From: Paenibacillus sp. FSL R10-2734
GTDB lineage: Bacteria > Bacillota > Bacilli > Paenibacillales > Paenibacillaceae
Length of the DNA: 64,000 nt
Reading direction: 5' to 3'
Assembly: GCF_037963865.1 (NCBI RefSeq)
Contig: NZ_CP150170.1
Coordinates: forward strand, 3,472,001-3,536,000
The notes under the pieces are model-generated. The model was given only the letters and a program-made list of their open reading frames with translations, was not told where the DNA came from and ran no database searches. Positions 17,701 through 25,973 of this stretch are shown one piece after another. The number at the start of each line of letters is the position of its first letter. Position 1 is the first letter of the stretch. A program made the translations under genes and the position numbers.

Positions 17701-20392
17701 AGCAGACGGAACGCTTAGTAATTTAACCATCCCTAATGTTCCTTCTTTTACGTTTGACAATAGTACGACGACATACTCCGTAATGATCCCGAATGATGTA
17801 AACGCCATCGAGATTACGCCAACACTTTCGGACGGAGCGGGTACCTTGCAGATCAACGGAAAGACTGTAGCCAATAACACAGCACAGACTTTTGACATTC
17901 CAATTGGGAAAAGCGTAATTCATATCAGATCTACTGCAAGCGACGGGACCACAACAAAGCTCTACACATTGAATTTTATCAAAGGAAATGAGGATGGGCT
18001 AGGCATCAATATTGCTAGTAGCTATTCTGAAATTACAGCAACAGCTGCCAGAGATGAAAGTACCGGCTATGGTGTTTCGAAAATGGTTGACGGTATTTTC
18101 TATACAATGTTTGCTAGTGCTAGTGGGTATGTAAACAACCATCCGCTCCCACATGAAATCAACCTTACTTGGGAACAACCTCAAACCTTTAACACGATTG
18201 TCATGGCCACAACGTCTGGACTAATTCAGGGAATTACTAATATTAATGTTGAGGCTTCTACTGACGGAGTAAACTTTGAAACCATAGCAGAAGGGGTGCC
18301 GTTCCAATGGAAAAGCAACGTAGATGACGGCATAATGGAGTACACTTTTGCAAATATTCCTGCAGTTAAAGATGCAACGAAGCTGAGAATTCTGATCAAC
18401 GATGCGAACTATGCGACATGGGGCATGTATGCTGTGTATGAGCTTGAGCTCTATAATCTCGCAGAGAACGGAGAAATTGGTGAGAACAGTAATACGATTA
18501 CGGCTAGCGCGGGGGACAACGGAACAATTAGCCCGAAAGGCGTGGTTGAAGTCAATGAGGGTGAAGATCAAACCTTCACATTCCAACCGAACAATGGATA
18601 CGAAGTCGATGAGGTGTTGGTAGACGGTACCGCTGTGACGGTGACCGAAAACGTGTATACGGTTACTAACATAACTGGTGACCATACGATTAATGTTACG
18701 TTCAAGCAAAAGATGACAGGTGGCGAGAACAGCAACACAATCACGGCGAGCGCGGGGGACAACGGAACGATCAGTCCGAACGGCGCCGTAGTAGTTAATG
18801 AGGGTGAAGATCAAACCTTTACATTCCATCCGAACAATGGATACGAGGTCGATGAGGTGTCGTTAGACGGTACCGCCGTGACGGTGACTGAAAATGTGTA
18901 CACGGTTACTAACATAACTGCCGATCATATAATCAATGTTACATTTAAGAAAACGGTGACAGGTGGCGAGAACACTAAGACGATTACTTCTAGCGCGGGG
19001 GAAAATGGAGCGATCAGTCCGAACGGCGCGGTTGTAGTTAATGAGGGTGAAGATCAAACCTTTACATTCCATCCGAACGATGGATACGAAATCGGCAAGG
19101 TGTTGGTAGATGGTAACGCCGTGACAGTGACCGGAAACGTATATACGGTTGCTAACATAACTGCCGACCATACGATCAATGTTACGTTCAAGCAAACGGT
19201 GACAGGTGGCGAGAGTAGTAACCCTCCGACGGGTGGTGGGTATAGCGGTATCCCTACAATCGGTGGTCCAGTCAATGGGAATACCGATATTCATACACTT
19301 GTAGTGAAATCGGAAGACCTAACTACTCCAGCCTCCGACGGAGTCGTGAGGATCGTTGCCAAAGATAAGGAGAAAATTGTACTTCCTGCCAATGCAGCCG
19401 AACTACTTGGACAACATCCATTAGTCATTCAAACGGGTCCATTCTCGTTAGAGGTGCCCGCTGAATTACTTAAACAGCTCTCGGATAAATGGTCCGCAGA
19501 AGATCAAAGAAACAGTATTATTGAGTTGATCATGACTCCCTTAACCGAATCCGATGCTAACAACCTACTTGCGATAAAGCAGTCTTCCGCGAATGCACAA
19601 ATTAAAATTTCCGGTCATGTGATCAATTTTAGTCTATCCATTGTCGGGAAGGATGGTAAAGTAACAAGCTTGAACAGCTTCGATAAACCGATAACGATTC
19701 GATTCAAAGCGGAATCTTCCTTTAATCCGAAGTTGACTGGGATTTATTATTTGGCAGACAACGGTACGCTGGAGTATGTGCGTGGCATGTTTATTAACGG
19801 AGAATGGGTGGCAGATATTCACCATTTCAGCAAATATGCGGTGCTCGAATTCAAGAAATTATTTACCGATGTTAAGACCACTCACTGGGCGGCCAATGAC
19901 ATCGAACAGCTAGCGGCGAAGCAATTTATTGAAGGCACTAGTGCAGCCATGTTCGAACCAGAGCGTTCTATAACGCGGGCCGAATTTACGACGATGCTTG
20001 TCAAAGTGTTGAACCTGAGTTCAGTTGGCGAATCGATATTCACGGATGTATCGAAGGATGCCTGGTACGAGGAAGCTGTCTCCATAGCGGTCAAAGCAGG
20101 CATTATTAAAGGAACTAGCAACACGACTTTCAATCCTGATGTTAGAATCACACGCGAAGAAATGGTCACGATGATGATGCGGGCGTATGTTATCTTGAAT
20201 GATGTCAAGTTGAATGAAAATACGGCTTCTTCCTTTACTGACGAATCTACTGTGGCAACCTGGGCGCTTGAGTCCGTAAGAGCGGCGGCAGCACTTCATT
20301 TGATTAATGGTCGAGAAGCAAATAAATTCGTTCCGAGCGGGATCACTTCCCGCGCAGAAGCAGCAGCTATGCTCAATAGAGTAATACAGTAA
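14702..20392 (+). CDS. SLH-anchored multidomain glycosidase (DUF4091/GH123-like)
   Basis: 1896 residues. A signal peptide ends near VHA-DS (about 36). An N-terminal beta domain is followed by a DUF4091/GH123-like catalytic barrel (about 200-570) with an adjacent Asp-Glu pair in QHTKDEPNG near 388, as in GH123 beta-N-acetylgalactosaminidases. Then come a short beta domain, two roughly 258-residue tandem units (cadherin-like sandwich plus discoidin/F5-8-type domain, about 740-1258), three 81-residue InlB-like repeats, a linker domain, and three SLH motifs (from about 1720) that bind the wall polymer. ATG 14702 is preferred over 14684, which lacks a ribosome site. The protein probably trims glycans on the cell surface for the nearby importer. 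Confidence 0.85.
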   Translation: MFKRAMYTSICFMILVSTFFQGNAPSVHADSNNLDVWVENALKAVYRTSTIPANAGTTIDLVSAKNEYESEQIVVRGASDFEITGIEFSDLESPGNTISNSNLSYHFEEYVLEDTVKPNQYRPDLVGTEIYPLSEIPDPLSNDTSINVAANSTQPILITNYVPADAVPGFYNGIVTVKTTLGDYQVPNNVEVANAEIPQTSEANFVNYQWSMTNGFMIGGNPPEIVDDPLTQSSYDVGENYYGVETYSDKWFELMDNFAKTMTDYRQNMIWVRTDLLLNEKGTKMVSFKDGIPENIDWSLFDRYVQTFMDRGITHFANIHLIHALEQMPQSERPNNNNPQDPWKTSVPEFDSLPVTDAYLTNYLTALHDHLEEKGWLNGFTWYQHTKDEPNGASITNYMTYIARKIKEIVPDFKTLDADAGGTLMNETIKPYVDVWVPLTPVFQDKKNLYKAEQAAGKDLWVYTCDANPAPWLNRFWTQPILTGRLLFWNLSQEGVQGHLHWGWNVWYVPHYGDSTIVYPDKEHMTVKSSLRYEAQRDGLEEYELMHQLKQTNPGLAKRIADSAVNPSDPRKYTLDPKYISKLHDYLVKAAAGETMGDIPVPSSPYDGQDVPMTYMTDNATGEIIFGGEWFAKSRKYAYMGGVQGTLKADDELTYTFTGSGIDLIAEKNEGSGKIAVSIDDSAPVIIDLYEKVQLDSISVYSNHNLSAGKHTIKVVNLENKNLFVDGFRVSMFEGQEIYDGTLQSLELTNVPSVVFNKNNINYQAIIPSDVDVITITPTLTDANGTLDINGLPYRSGERLTFNIPTGKSKILIRSTASDGETSRLYTLNFLKGNINQPITNIARSYSAITATADRGVSSGYGVANMVDGSYGSMFASISGYTNTVPFPHEINLTWNQQKTFNTIVMATPSGLLQGITDIDVEATSDGTNWTTIAKRVPIEWSSSTDDNKMEYTYANIPTVTDALKLRLRVNDANNTYWGIYALYELELYKLPDNGEIHPTADGTLSNLTIPNVPSFTFDNSTTTYSVMIPNDVNAIEITPTLSDGAGTLQINGKTVANNTAQTFDIPIGKSVIHIRSTASDGTTTKLYTLNFIKGNEDGLGINIASSYSEITATAARDESTGYGVSKMVDGIFYTMFASASGYVNNHPLPHEINLTWEQPQTFNTIVMATTSGLIQGITNINVEASTDGVNFETIAEGVPFQWKSNVDDGIMEYTFANIPAVKDATKLRILINDANYATWGMYAVYELELYNLAENGEIGENSNTITASAGDNGTISPKGVVEVNEGEDQTFTFQPNNGYEVDEVLVDGTAVTVTENVYTVTNITGDHTINVTFKQKMTGGENSNTITASAGDNGTISPNGAVVVNEGEDQTFTFHPNNGYEVDEVSLDGTAVTVTENVYTVTNITADHIINVTFKKTVTGGENTKTITSSAGENGAISPNGAVVVNEGEDQTFTFHPNDGYEIGKVLVDGNAVTVTGNVYTVANITADHTINVTFKQTVTGGESSNPPTGGGYSGIPTIGGPVNGNTDIHTLVVKSEDLTTPASDGVVRIVAKDKEKIVLPANAAELLGQHPLVIQTGPFSLEVPAELLKQLSDKWSAEDQRNSIIELIMTPLTESDANNLLAIKQSSANAQIKISGHVINFSLSIVGKDGKVTSLNSFDKPITIRFKAESSFNPKLTGIYYLADNGTLEYVRGMFINGEWVADIHHFSKYAVLEFKKLFTDVKTTHWAANDIEQLAAKQFIEGTSAAMFEPERSITRAEFTTMLVKVLNLSSVGESIFTDVSKDAWYEEAVSIAVKAGIIKGTSNTTFNPDVRITREEMVTMMMRAYVILNDVKLNENTASSFTDESTVATWALESVRAAAALHLINGREANKFVPSGITSRAEAAAMLNRVIQ
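18491..19219 (+). repeat. Three tandem 243-bp repeats inside the SLH glycosidase gene
   Basis: Units start at 18491, 18734 and 18977 (period 243 bp, 81 residues). Each encodes an InlB-like beta repeat (VNEGEDQTFTF, YTVTNIT, HTINVTFK). The high DNA identity between units suggests recent duplication or gene conversion. Confidence 0.9.
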
Positions 20393-20404
20393 CCGGGTAA
20401 TCGC

Positions 20405-20435
20405 GTAAACCCCCAGTTTCTAGTTGGGGGTTTAC
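20405..20435 (+). terminator. Perfect 11-bp inverted repeat after the SLH gene
   Basis: GTAAACCCCCA (20405-20415) and TGGGGGTTTAC (20425-20435) pair perfectly. The T-tract is short (TTT inside the arm), so termination may be partial, with read-through into the fucosidase gene 28 bp further on. Confidence 0.6.
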
Positions 20436-20462
20436 AAGTAATGAACCGAAGGAGGTAACCCG

Positions 20463-21878
20463 ATGAACGATATGGAAATCAAGGAGCTTCAGCAAGAAGA
20501 TGCGCCGGAACTGATAGAAGGCGTCCACGGTTACAGCAGCGAGACGAATTGGGTGAAACCGGAAAATCCAATTACGCTGGAAAGATTAGAATGGTTCAAG
20601 GATCAGAAATTGGCCCTAATGATGCATTGGGGACCTTATTCGCAGATCGAGGCCGAGTCCTGGATTCTCAGCGACGAAGACGGTGATTGGGCTCGTAAAG
20701 ATGTCGACTGGACGAGCGACTACTTAGAGATGAAGCGTGAATATTTTGGACTCAACCGCACGTTTAATCCTTTTCGCTTTCAGCCTGAGATCTGGGCAGA
20801 TATCGCTGTCGAAGGCGGGTTCAAATATTTGATTTTTACGACAAAACATCATGATGGATATTGCATGTGGGACACACATACGACGAATTACCGAATAACT
20901 GGCTCCGAAACTCCGTTTCATGCGCATCGCTATGCCGACGTTTGTAAGCATGTGTTTGACGCTTTCCGCAGCAAGGGGCTTGCGATCGCCGCATATTTCT
21001 CGAAGGCCGATTGGCAATCGCCGTATTACTGGGCACCAGGAATGGAGCGGGGCAGAAATACATGGAGAGGACCTTCTTACTCCCCCGAGGAATATCCGTG
21101 GCTGTGGGAGCAATTCGTCGCTTTCACCCATGAGCAAATCATGGAGCTGATGAGCCGTTACGGCCGGATCGATATTTTGTGGCTGGATGCGGGCTGGGTA
21201 AAAGAAAGTGAACAGGTAAAGCAGGACATTCGGTTGGGCGAGGTCGTTGAGCGCGCCCGTCAAACGCAGCCGTGGCTGCTATCCGCGGACCGTACAGTTG
21301 GAGGGCCTTACGAAAATTACGTAACGCCGGAGCAAACGATTCCGGAACGTCCGCTGAATGTACCGTGGGAAAGCTGCATTACGATCGGCACACAGTGGGC
21401 TTTTAAATACGATGACCAGTATAAATCGGGGAGAGAGCTCGTTCGTATTCTGATGGAAGTCGTATCAAAAGGCGGCAATTTAGCGCTTAACGTAGGTCCT
21501 CAGCCTGACGGACGATTGCCGACTGGTGCGGTCAAGAGCATCAAGGAGTTGGGCGAATGGATGAAGGTTTACGGAGAAGCGGTATACGGTACACGCGTGT
21601 GCGAACCGTATTTTTCTGGTTCCTGTGCGTTCACCTCGAAAGGAGATACCGTATACTGCACGTACATGTATGAAAGCGCAAATGAAGCTGTCTCCAAGCT
21701 CGTTCATATTCCTTATCAGGAACCCGTTTCAAGCATCGAGCTTGTCGGAAGCGACGTTTTGCTGCAGGTTGAGCGTACGCCGGAAGGAGTCTCGATCACT
21801 CTTCCGGACTCTGAACTGATCGGACAGGCGCCGATCGCCTATGTTTTCCGGATGCAGAAGGGCGAGGAGGCAAAGTGA
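20463..21878 (+). CDS. Alpha-L-fucosidase, GH29, cytoplasmic
   Basis: 471 residues with no signal peptide. GH29 marks: LMMHWGPYSQ near residue 55, FTTKHHDGYCMWD near 125, nucleophile Asp242 in ILWLDAGW, and KGGNLALNVGPQPDGRLP near 340. A strong site (GAAGGAGG) precedes the ATG. It follows the SLH enzyme by 70 bp and no separate promoter is evident. With the importer it suggests uptake of fucosylated oligosaccharides followed by internal cleavage. Confidence 0.93.
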   Translation: MNDMEIKELQQEDAPELIEGVHGYSSETNWVKPENPITLERLEWFKDQKLALMMHWGPYSQIEAESWILSDEDGDWARKDVDWTSDYLEMKREYFGLNRTFNPFRFQPEIWADIAVEGGFKYLIFTTKHHDGYCMWDTHTTNYRITGSETPFHAHRYADVCKHVFDAFRSKGLAIAAYFSKADWQSPYYWAPGMERGRNTWRGPSYSPEEYPWLWEQFVAFTHEQIMELMSRYGRIDILWLDAGWVKESEQVKQDIRLGEVVERARQTQPWLLSADRTVGGPYENYVTPEQTIPERPLNVPWESCITIGTQWAFKYDDQYKSGRELVRILMEVVSKGGNLALNVGPQPDGRLPTGAVKSIKELGEWMKVYGEAVYGTRVCEPYFSGSCAFTSKGDTVYCTYMYESANEAVSKLVHIPYQEPVSSIELVGSDVLLQVERTPEGVSITLPDSELIGQAPIAYVFRMQKGEEAK

Positions 21879-21895
21879 ATATGTTTGAACTCCTA

Positions 21896-21918
21896 CCCGC
21901 GTAAATCGCGGGTTTTTT
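21896..21918 (+). terminator. Intrinsic terminator ending the glycan locus
   Basis: CCCGCG, loop TAAAT, CGCGGG, then six T. Confidence 0.9.
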
Positions 21919-21931
21919 CCTTTGTCAGCGT

Positions 21932-21963
21932 ATATTCTTGTCAGAACTCATTGTCAAGAATAT
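21932..21963. other. Inverted repeat upstream of the NAD operon
   Basis: ATATTCTTG (21932-21940) and CAAGAATAT (21955-21963) are perfectly complementary with 14 bp between them. The repeat lies about 90 bp upstream of the -35 of the NAD operon. It could be an operator or a weak hairpin; no role is evident. Confidence 0.4.
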
Positions 21964-22053
21964 GTACCGATTGCCGATTCTCGAATGTTAAACACCAACA
22001 TGAGCCAAACGGCTGGGGCCTGACTTAAGTTGGAAATTATTTTCACTTTTTAA

Positions 22054-22082
22054 TTGCATCTCCTTCGTTTTTTTGTTATATT
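22054..22082 (+). promoter_or_regulatory. SigA promoter of the NAD salvage operon
   Basis: TTGCAT (22054-22059), 17-bp spacer, TATATT (22077-22082). Its -10 touches the palindrome at 22081-22109. Confidence 0.7.
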
Positions 22083-22109
22083 TGATATTAACAAAATGTT
22101 AATATCAAA
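22081..22109. promoter_or_regulatory. Perfect palindromic operator, probable NrtR box
   Basis: TTTGATATTAACA (22081-22093), spacer AAA, TGTTAATATCAAA (22097-22109): a perfect 13-bp inverted repeat covering the end of the -10 and the start point, the position expected for a repressor. The operon's third gene encodes an NrtR-like regulator, which suggests autoregulation. The repressor assignment is an inference. Confidence 0.7.
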
Positions 22110-22166
22110 ATGTTACTAACAACGAACTGAATGGTGAAGGTTCGGAAATGTAATGAAAGGGAGGCG

Positions 22167-22850
22167 ATGAAAGTGGAAAAAACATGGGGTGGCTGGAATC
22201 TGTTTGAAATCGTCTGGCTAGTTTTGTTTACCTCTATTGCTGTTGCGTTTACGGTTATTTCTAAAGATTCCTTATTCGGTTTTACGGTCTTTATCACCGG
22301 GGTGCTGTGTGTGGTGCTCGCGGCGAAAGGAAACCTGATGAGTTATGTTTTCGGAATGTACAATACCATTGGTTACGCGTACTTGGCTTACATTAACGGT
22401 TTGTTTGGAGAGGTCATGCTGAATTTGTTATTCTTTGTTCCTATGAATGTCGTTGGCTTCTATATGTGGAAAAACAACCGCCAAGACGGCAAACTATCCA
22501 TGCGACAGATGAATCTTAAGTGGCTGTTCCTTGTCGGAGTGGTCTGCGTAATAGGCTGCCTGCTACTGGGGATCGGGCTATCGTTCATCCCAGGGCAGAA
22601 CTCGCCTTATATCGATGCTATTACGACGGTATTATCCATCGTGGCTACCTTTTTAATGGTCAGAAGATTCAAGGAACAATGGCTGGTCTATATTGTTTTG
22701 AATATGTTTACGGTGCTGTTGTGGGTAATTCGAATGCTGGAAGGCAGTGGCGAGGGTTTGCTGATGATCGTCATGTGGAGTGCTTATCTGGTTAACGCGG
22801 CATACGGCTATTACAATTGGAATAAAGGGGCTAAGGAGGTGTCGGCATGA
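22167..22850 (+). CDS. pnuC: PnuC-type nicotinamide riboside transporter
   Basis: 227 residues and about seven membrane helices, with the family's YNTIGYAYLAYINGLFGEV and NVVGFYMWKNN motifs and the end motif SAYLVNAAYGYYNWNK. The ATG at 22167 has AAAGGGAGG five bases upstream; the in-frame ATG at 22131 has none. It is the first gene of the operon, ATGA-coupled to nadR. It lets nicotinamide riboside diffuse in, where phosphorylation by NadR traps it. Confidence 0.92.
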   Translation: MKVEKTWGGWNLFEIVWLVLFTSIAVAFTVISKDSLFGFTVFITGVLCVVLAAKGNLMSYVFGMYNTIGYAYLAYINGLFGEVMLNLLFFVPMNVVGFYMWKNNRQDGKLSMRQMNLKWLFLVGVVCVIGCLLLGIGLSFIPGQNSPYIDAITTVLSIVATFLMVRRFKEQWLVYIVLNMFTVLLWVIRMLEGSGEGLLMIVMWSAYLVNAAYGYYNWNKGAKEVSA

Positions 22851-23857
22851 AGACGCTTGGATTAACGCTGGGGAAGTTTGCCCCGTTGCATAAAGGACAT
22901 CAATTCATGATCGAGACGGCGTTGCAAGAGGTCGACGAATTGATTGTGGTAATCTACGAAACGACGGTGTCCCCAATTCCGCTTCATATCCGAGCGAACT
23001 GGATCCGCAAGCTCTATCCGACGGTCCGGGTAATCGAAGCTTGGGACGGTCCAGACGGGTATTCGAATGATCGGGAGCATGAGATTCGAGAGGAGCAGTA
23101 TATTCTGGGGCTGCTGAAGGGCGAGCAAGTGACGCATTTTTACTCCAGTGAGTTTTACGGCGTGCATATGAGTGTCGCTTTAGGCGCGGCGAACCGGCGG
23201 GTGGATGAAGCACGTGAGCGGGTGCCGATTTCGGCCACGATGGTACGTGCCGACCCTTATAAATACCGCGAATTTGTAAGTGATGTTGTGTATAGGGATT
23301 TAATCACGAAAGTGGTTTTTGTGGGAGCAATGTCGACTGGAAAATCTACAATCACCGAAGCGCTGGCGCGGCGATATCGCACAACCTTTGCGAGCGAATA
23401 TGGGCGTGATTACTGGACCGAGCATCAAGTAGATCGTAGAATCAGCATTGAAGCGTTCGATGAGATCGCTTTGGGCCATATCGAACGTGAGGAGCAGGCG
23501 CTTCTGGAAGCTAACCGTTATCTCTTTGTCGATACCAATGCCATTACCACATATATGTTTGCCTTGGATTACCACGGTCGGGCTCCTGAGTGCTTAGCTC
23601 GGATCGCATTAGAAAACGCGCAGCGTTACGATCTATTTTTCCTATGTGACGATGATATTGCTTACGAGGATACATGGGACCGTAGCGGGGATCAGAAGCG
23701 GCATATTTTTCATAAGCAAATTATTGCGGATTTGAAAGAGCGGCGGATTCCCTATATCACGTTGCGAGGAAACCTGGAGGAACGAATGCACAAAGTAAGC
23801 GAGGTCTTGGCAAAGTTCGAGCCCTACCGGAACTTTTTTGGAGCGTTGCATGGCTAG
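22847..23857 (+). CDS. nadR: NadR-type NMN adenylyltransferase / nicotinamide riboside kinase
   Basis: 336 residues. The nucleotidyltransferase domain (1-160) has GKFAPLHKGH near residue 8 and the ISATMVRADP motif near 127. The kinase domain (about 165-330) has Walker A GAMSTGKST and the family motifs EYGRDYW and FVDTNAITT. The N-terminal HTH of the E. coli enzyme is missing, so it is purely catalytic. Together the two domains convert nicotinamide riboside to NMN and then NAD. It sits between pnuC (4-bp overlap) and the Nudix regulator (27 bp). Confidence 0.93.
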   Translation: MKTLGLTLGKFAPLHKGHQFMIETALQEVDELIVVIYETTVSPIPLHIRANWIRKLYPTVRVIEAWDGPDGYSNDREHEIREEQYILGLLKGEQVTHFYSSEFYGVHMSVALGAANRRVDEARERVPISATMVRADPYKYREFVSDVVYRDLITKVVFVGAMSTGKSTITEALARRYRTTFASEYGRDYWTEHQVDRRISIEAFDEIALGHIEREEQALLEANRYLFVDTNAITTYMFALDYHGRAPECLARIALENAQRYDLFFLCDDDIAYEDTWDRSGDQKRHIFHKQIIADLKERRIPYITLRGNLEERMHKVSEVLAKFEPYRNFFGALHG

Positions 23858-23884
23858 AATAAAGAACAAAGGAGGCAAGAACAC

Positions 23885-24778
23885 ATGAATTTATTGGATC
23901 GTGATGGACTTACGGAACGTCAATTTTTAGAGCAGTACCGTGCGGGGGATTTCGAGCGGCCTTCGGTGGCGGCGGACATGGTCATTTTCACTGTTACGAA
24001 CACGGAGGCGGACAGCTACCGCAAGCTTCCGGAAAAAGAGCTGCGAATTCTGCTCATTCGGCGGGGAGGTCACCCATTCCTGGGCAATTGGGCGCTTCCG
24101 GGCGGTTTCGTTAGGCCGGACGAGACAACGGAGCAAGCGGCTGTGAGGGAGCTGCGTGAGGAAACCGGCGTGGATGACGTATATTTGGAGCAGTTGTACA
24201 CCTTCAGCGATGTTGGAAGGGACCCTCGTACCTGGGTGATAAGCTGCAGCTACATGGCCTTAATCAACAGTGATCAGGTACAGCTGAAAGCAGGAGATGA
24301 CGCTGACCTAGCTGCCTGGTTCAAGGTATCCTATCGGCTTCTGCGCGAGAGTAAAGAGCTTATTGAGGATGGGTATGTGAAAACGAAGGAATACGAGCTC
24401 AAGCTAAGCAGCGTTGAAGAAGAGTTTACGGCAGTTGTGGGGCGGACGATGACGTCAAAATCGGCCTCTTCGTCAACCACATACTCCATCGTATCAAATG
24501 ATGGATTGGCTTTTGATCATGCGAAGATTATCGCTTACGCTATTGAGAGACTGCGGGGAAAAGTGAATTACACCGATATTGCGCTACACTTGATGCCGCC
24601 TTTCTTCACTTTGACGGATCTGCAGCAGGTTTACGAGGTGATAATGGACAAAGAGCTGCTGAAAGCCGCATTCCGGCGTAAAGTAGCGGATCTCGTAGCG
24701 GAGACCGATCATTATACTGAAAATGCGGGACACCGTCCTTCACGCTTGTATCGGAGAAATATGGAGGAATATCGATGA
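23885..24778 (+). CDS. nrtR: NrtR-like Nudix transcriptional regulator / ADP-ribose pyrophosphatase
   Basis: 297 residues. The Nudix domain is at about 25-180 and the C-terminal winged helix at about 215-290 (YAIERLRGKVNYTDIALHLM, FTLTDLQQVYEVI), the NrtR layout. The Nudix box (GG-F-VRPDE...RELREETGV) is complete. Many NrtR repressors have lost it, so this one may both bind DNA and hydrolyse ADP-ribose. In known cases NrtR represses NAD genes and is released by ADP-ribose. The palindrome at 22081-22109 is its likely site. AAAGGAGG precedes the ATG. Confidence 0.88.
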   Translation: MNLLDRDGLTERQFLEQYRAGDFERPSVAADMVIFTVTNTEADSYRKLPEKELRILLIRRGGHPFLGNWALPGGFVRPDETTEQAAVRELREETGVDDVYLEQLYTFSDVGRDPRTWVISCSYMALINSDQVQLKAGDDADLAAWFKVSYRLLRESKELIEDGYVKTKEYELKLSSVEEEFTAVVGRTMTSKSASSSTTYSIVSNDGLAFDHAKIIAYAIERLRGKVNYTDIALHLMPPFFTLTDLQQVYEVIMDKELLKAAFRRKVADLVAETDHYTENAGHRPSRLYRRNMEEYR

Positions 24779-25326
24779 TATACAATATCGAGCAGTTAAG
24801 AAAAGCTTATATCGCGGGCAAAACGTTCAAGTTTGTGTTCTTCTGGGGCCATACACCGCCAAAGCACAACGGCGTCGACAAAAGCTGCTTCAGCCAATGG
24901 TGGATGAGTCCTTTCGTGGTAGAGGGGATCGAGTATTCCTGTGTCGAGCAGTTTATGATGGCCGAGAAAGCCAGACTATTTGGAGATGACGAAATGTTGG
25001 ACGCGATCCTTAAAGCTAAGCATCCCAAGGAGATGAAAGCCTACGGGCGTGCAGTAAGAAACTTCGATAATGACATTTGGGATAAAGAATGCTATGACAT
25101 TGTCAAAAGAGGAAATATAGCCAAATTTTCGCAGAATCCGCAGCTTGGCGAATATCTCAAGTCAACGAAAAACCGTATTCTCGTCGAAGCTAGCCCACAG
25201 GATCGTATTTGGGGAATAGGCATGAGCCAGTCCAATCCGGATGCGGAGAATCCCGTAAAATGGCGGGGGAGGAACCTACTTGGATTCGTGCTGACCGAAG
25301 TGAGGGACGAATTGCTGAGGGATTAA
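24775..25326 (+). CDS. NADAR (YbiA-like) domain protein
   Basis: 183 residues, a single NADAR domain: FSQWWMSPFVVEGIEYSCVE near 38-57, EQFMMAEKARLF near 57-68, and the closing WGIGMSQSNP...WRGRNLLGFVL. Family members act on ADP-ribose- or ribose-5-phosphate-linked substrates; some remove ADP-ribose from guanine in DNA, others cut riboflavin intermediates. The ATGA overlap with the NrtR-like gene places it firmly in the NAD operon, which suggests an NAD/ADP-ribose-linked role. The substrate is not shown by sequence. Confidence 0.88.
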   Translation: MIYNIEQLRKAYIAGKTFKFVFFWGHTPPKHNGVDKSCFSQWWMSPFVVEGIEYSCVEQFMMAEKARLFGDDEMLDAILKAKHPKEMKAYGRAVRNFDNDIWDKECYDIVKRGNIAKFSQNPQLGEYLKSTKNRILVEASPQDRIWGIGMSQSNPDAENPVKWRGRNLLGFVLTEVRDELLRD

Positions 25327-25368
25327 CTTCTAACGGAATTGTTATTGATGAGAGTAGGAGGGCCTGAC

Positions 25369-25827
25369 ATGACTCAAAACGGAATTGTGTTGGTTGCAAG
25401 TGTTTCGATTATACGTGAAGAAAAGGTATTGATGATCAAAGAAAACAAAGCATCTGTTAAGAATAAGTGGAACTTCCCGTCCGGCAGAATCGAGTGTGGC
25501 GAAGATATTCTAGATGCAGCGCGTAGAGAAGCAAAAGAAGAAACCGGTTATGATGTGAGACTTACAAGCACAACAGGCATTTATAATTTCATTAGCAGTT
25601 CAAATGACCAGGTTATTTTATTTCATTTTATTGGTGAAATTATTGGGGGCTCCCTTCTTCTGGATACAAGAGAGATAATTGATTCTAAGTGGTCATCACT
25701 GCGGGATTTGCTAATTCCAGAATTAATTGAGTTACGTGATAAAGAAGTTATTAAACAAATAGTTGAAAATCTTATCTCTGAAAAAGAGTTCCCGTTAACA
25801 CTATTCAATAATAAATTTAGAGATTAG
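25369..25827 (+). CDS. Nudix hydrolase
   Basis: 152 residues with a complete Nudix box: GRIECGEDILDAARREAKEETGY begins near residue 39, and its REAKEETGY end carries the metal-binding glutamates. TAGGAGG lies before the ATG at 25369; the in-frame start at 25339 lacks a site. It follows the NADAR gene by 42 bp and may be co-transcribed, but it is more AT-rich than the four genes before it. The substrate is unknown. Confidence 0.85.
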   Translation: MTQNGIVLVASVSIIREEKVLMIKENKASVKNKWNFPSGRIECGEDILDAARREAKEETGYDVRLTSTTGIYNFISSSNDQVILFHFIGEIIGGSLLLDTREIIDSKWSSLRDLLIPELIELRDKEVIKQIVENLISEKEFPLTLFNNKFRD

Positions 25828-25913
25828 GTCTTAGCTTTAATGATGTTACAATATTAAAAAGGTAAACTTTGGAGGCACACCACTGCAATAAGACTTATAA
25901 CGAAATTAAGTTC

Positions 25914-25941
25914 TTGATATATCCCATTAAGGACATATTAT
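25914..25941 (+). promoter_or_regulatory. Candidate promoter of the AlkD-like gene
   Basis: TTGATA (25914-25919), 16-bp spacer, TATTAT (25936-25941), about 30 bp upstream of the TTG start. Confidence 0.5.
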
Positions 25942-25973
25942 GAAACAGTGCTTTAATAAAGGAGTTGTATAAA

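Noticed and set aside
18221..18829. 202-residue minus-strand ORF in the SLH gene
   Set aside because: Antisense shadow produced by the tandem repeats; no ribosome site.
22131..22166. Upstream start of pnuC at 22131
   Set aside because: No ribosome site there; AAAGGGAGG is placed for the ATG at 22167.
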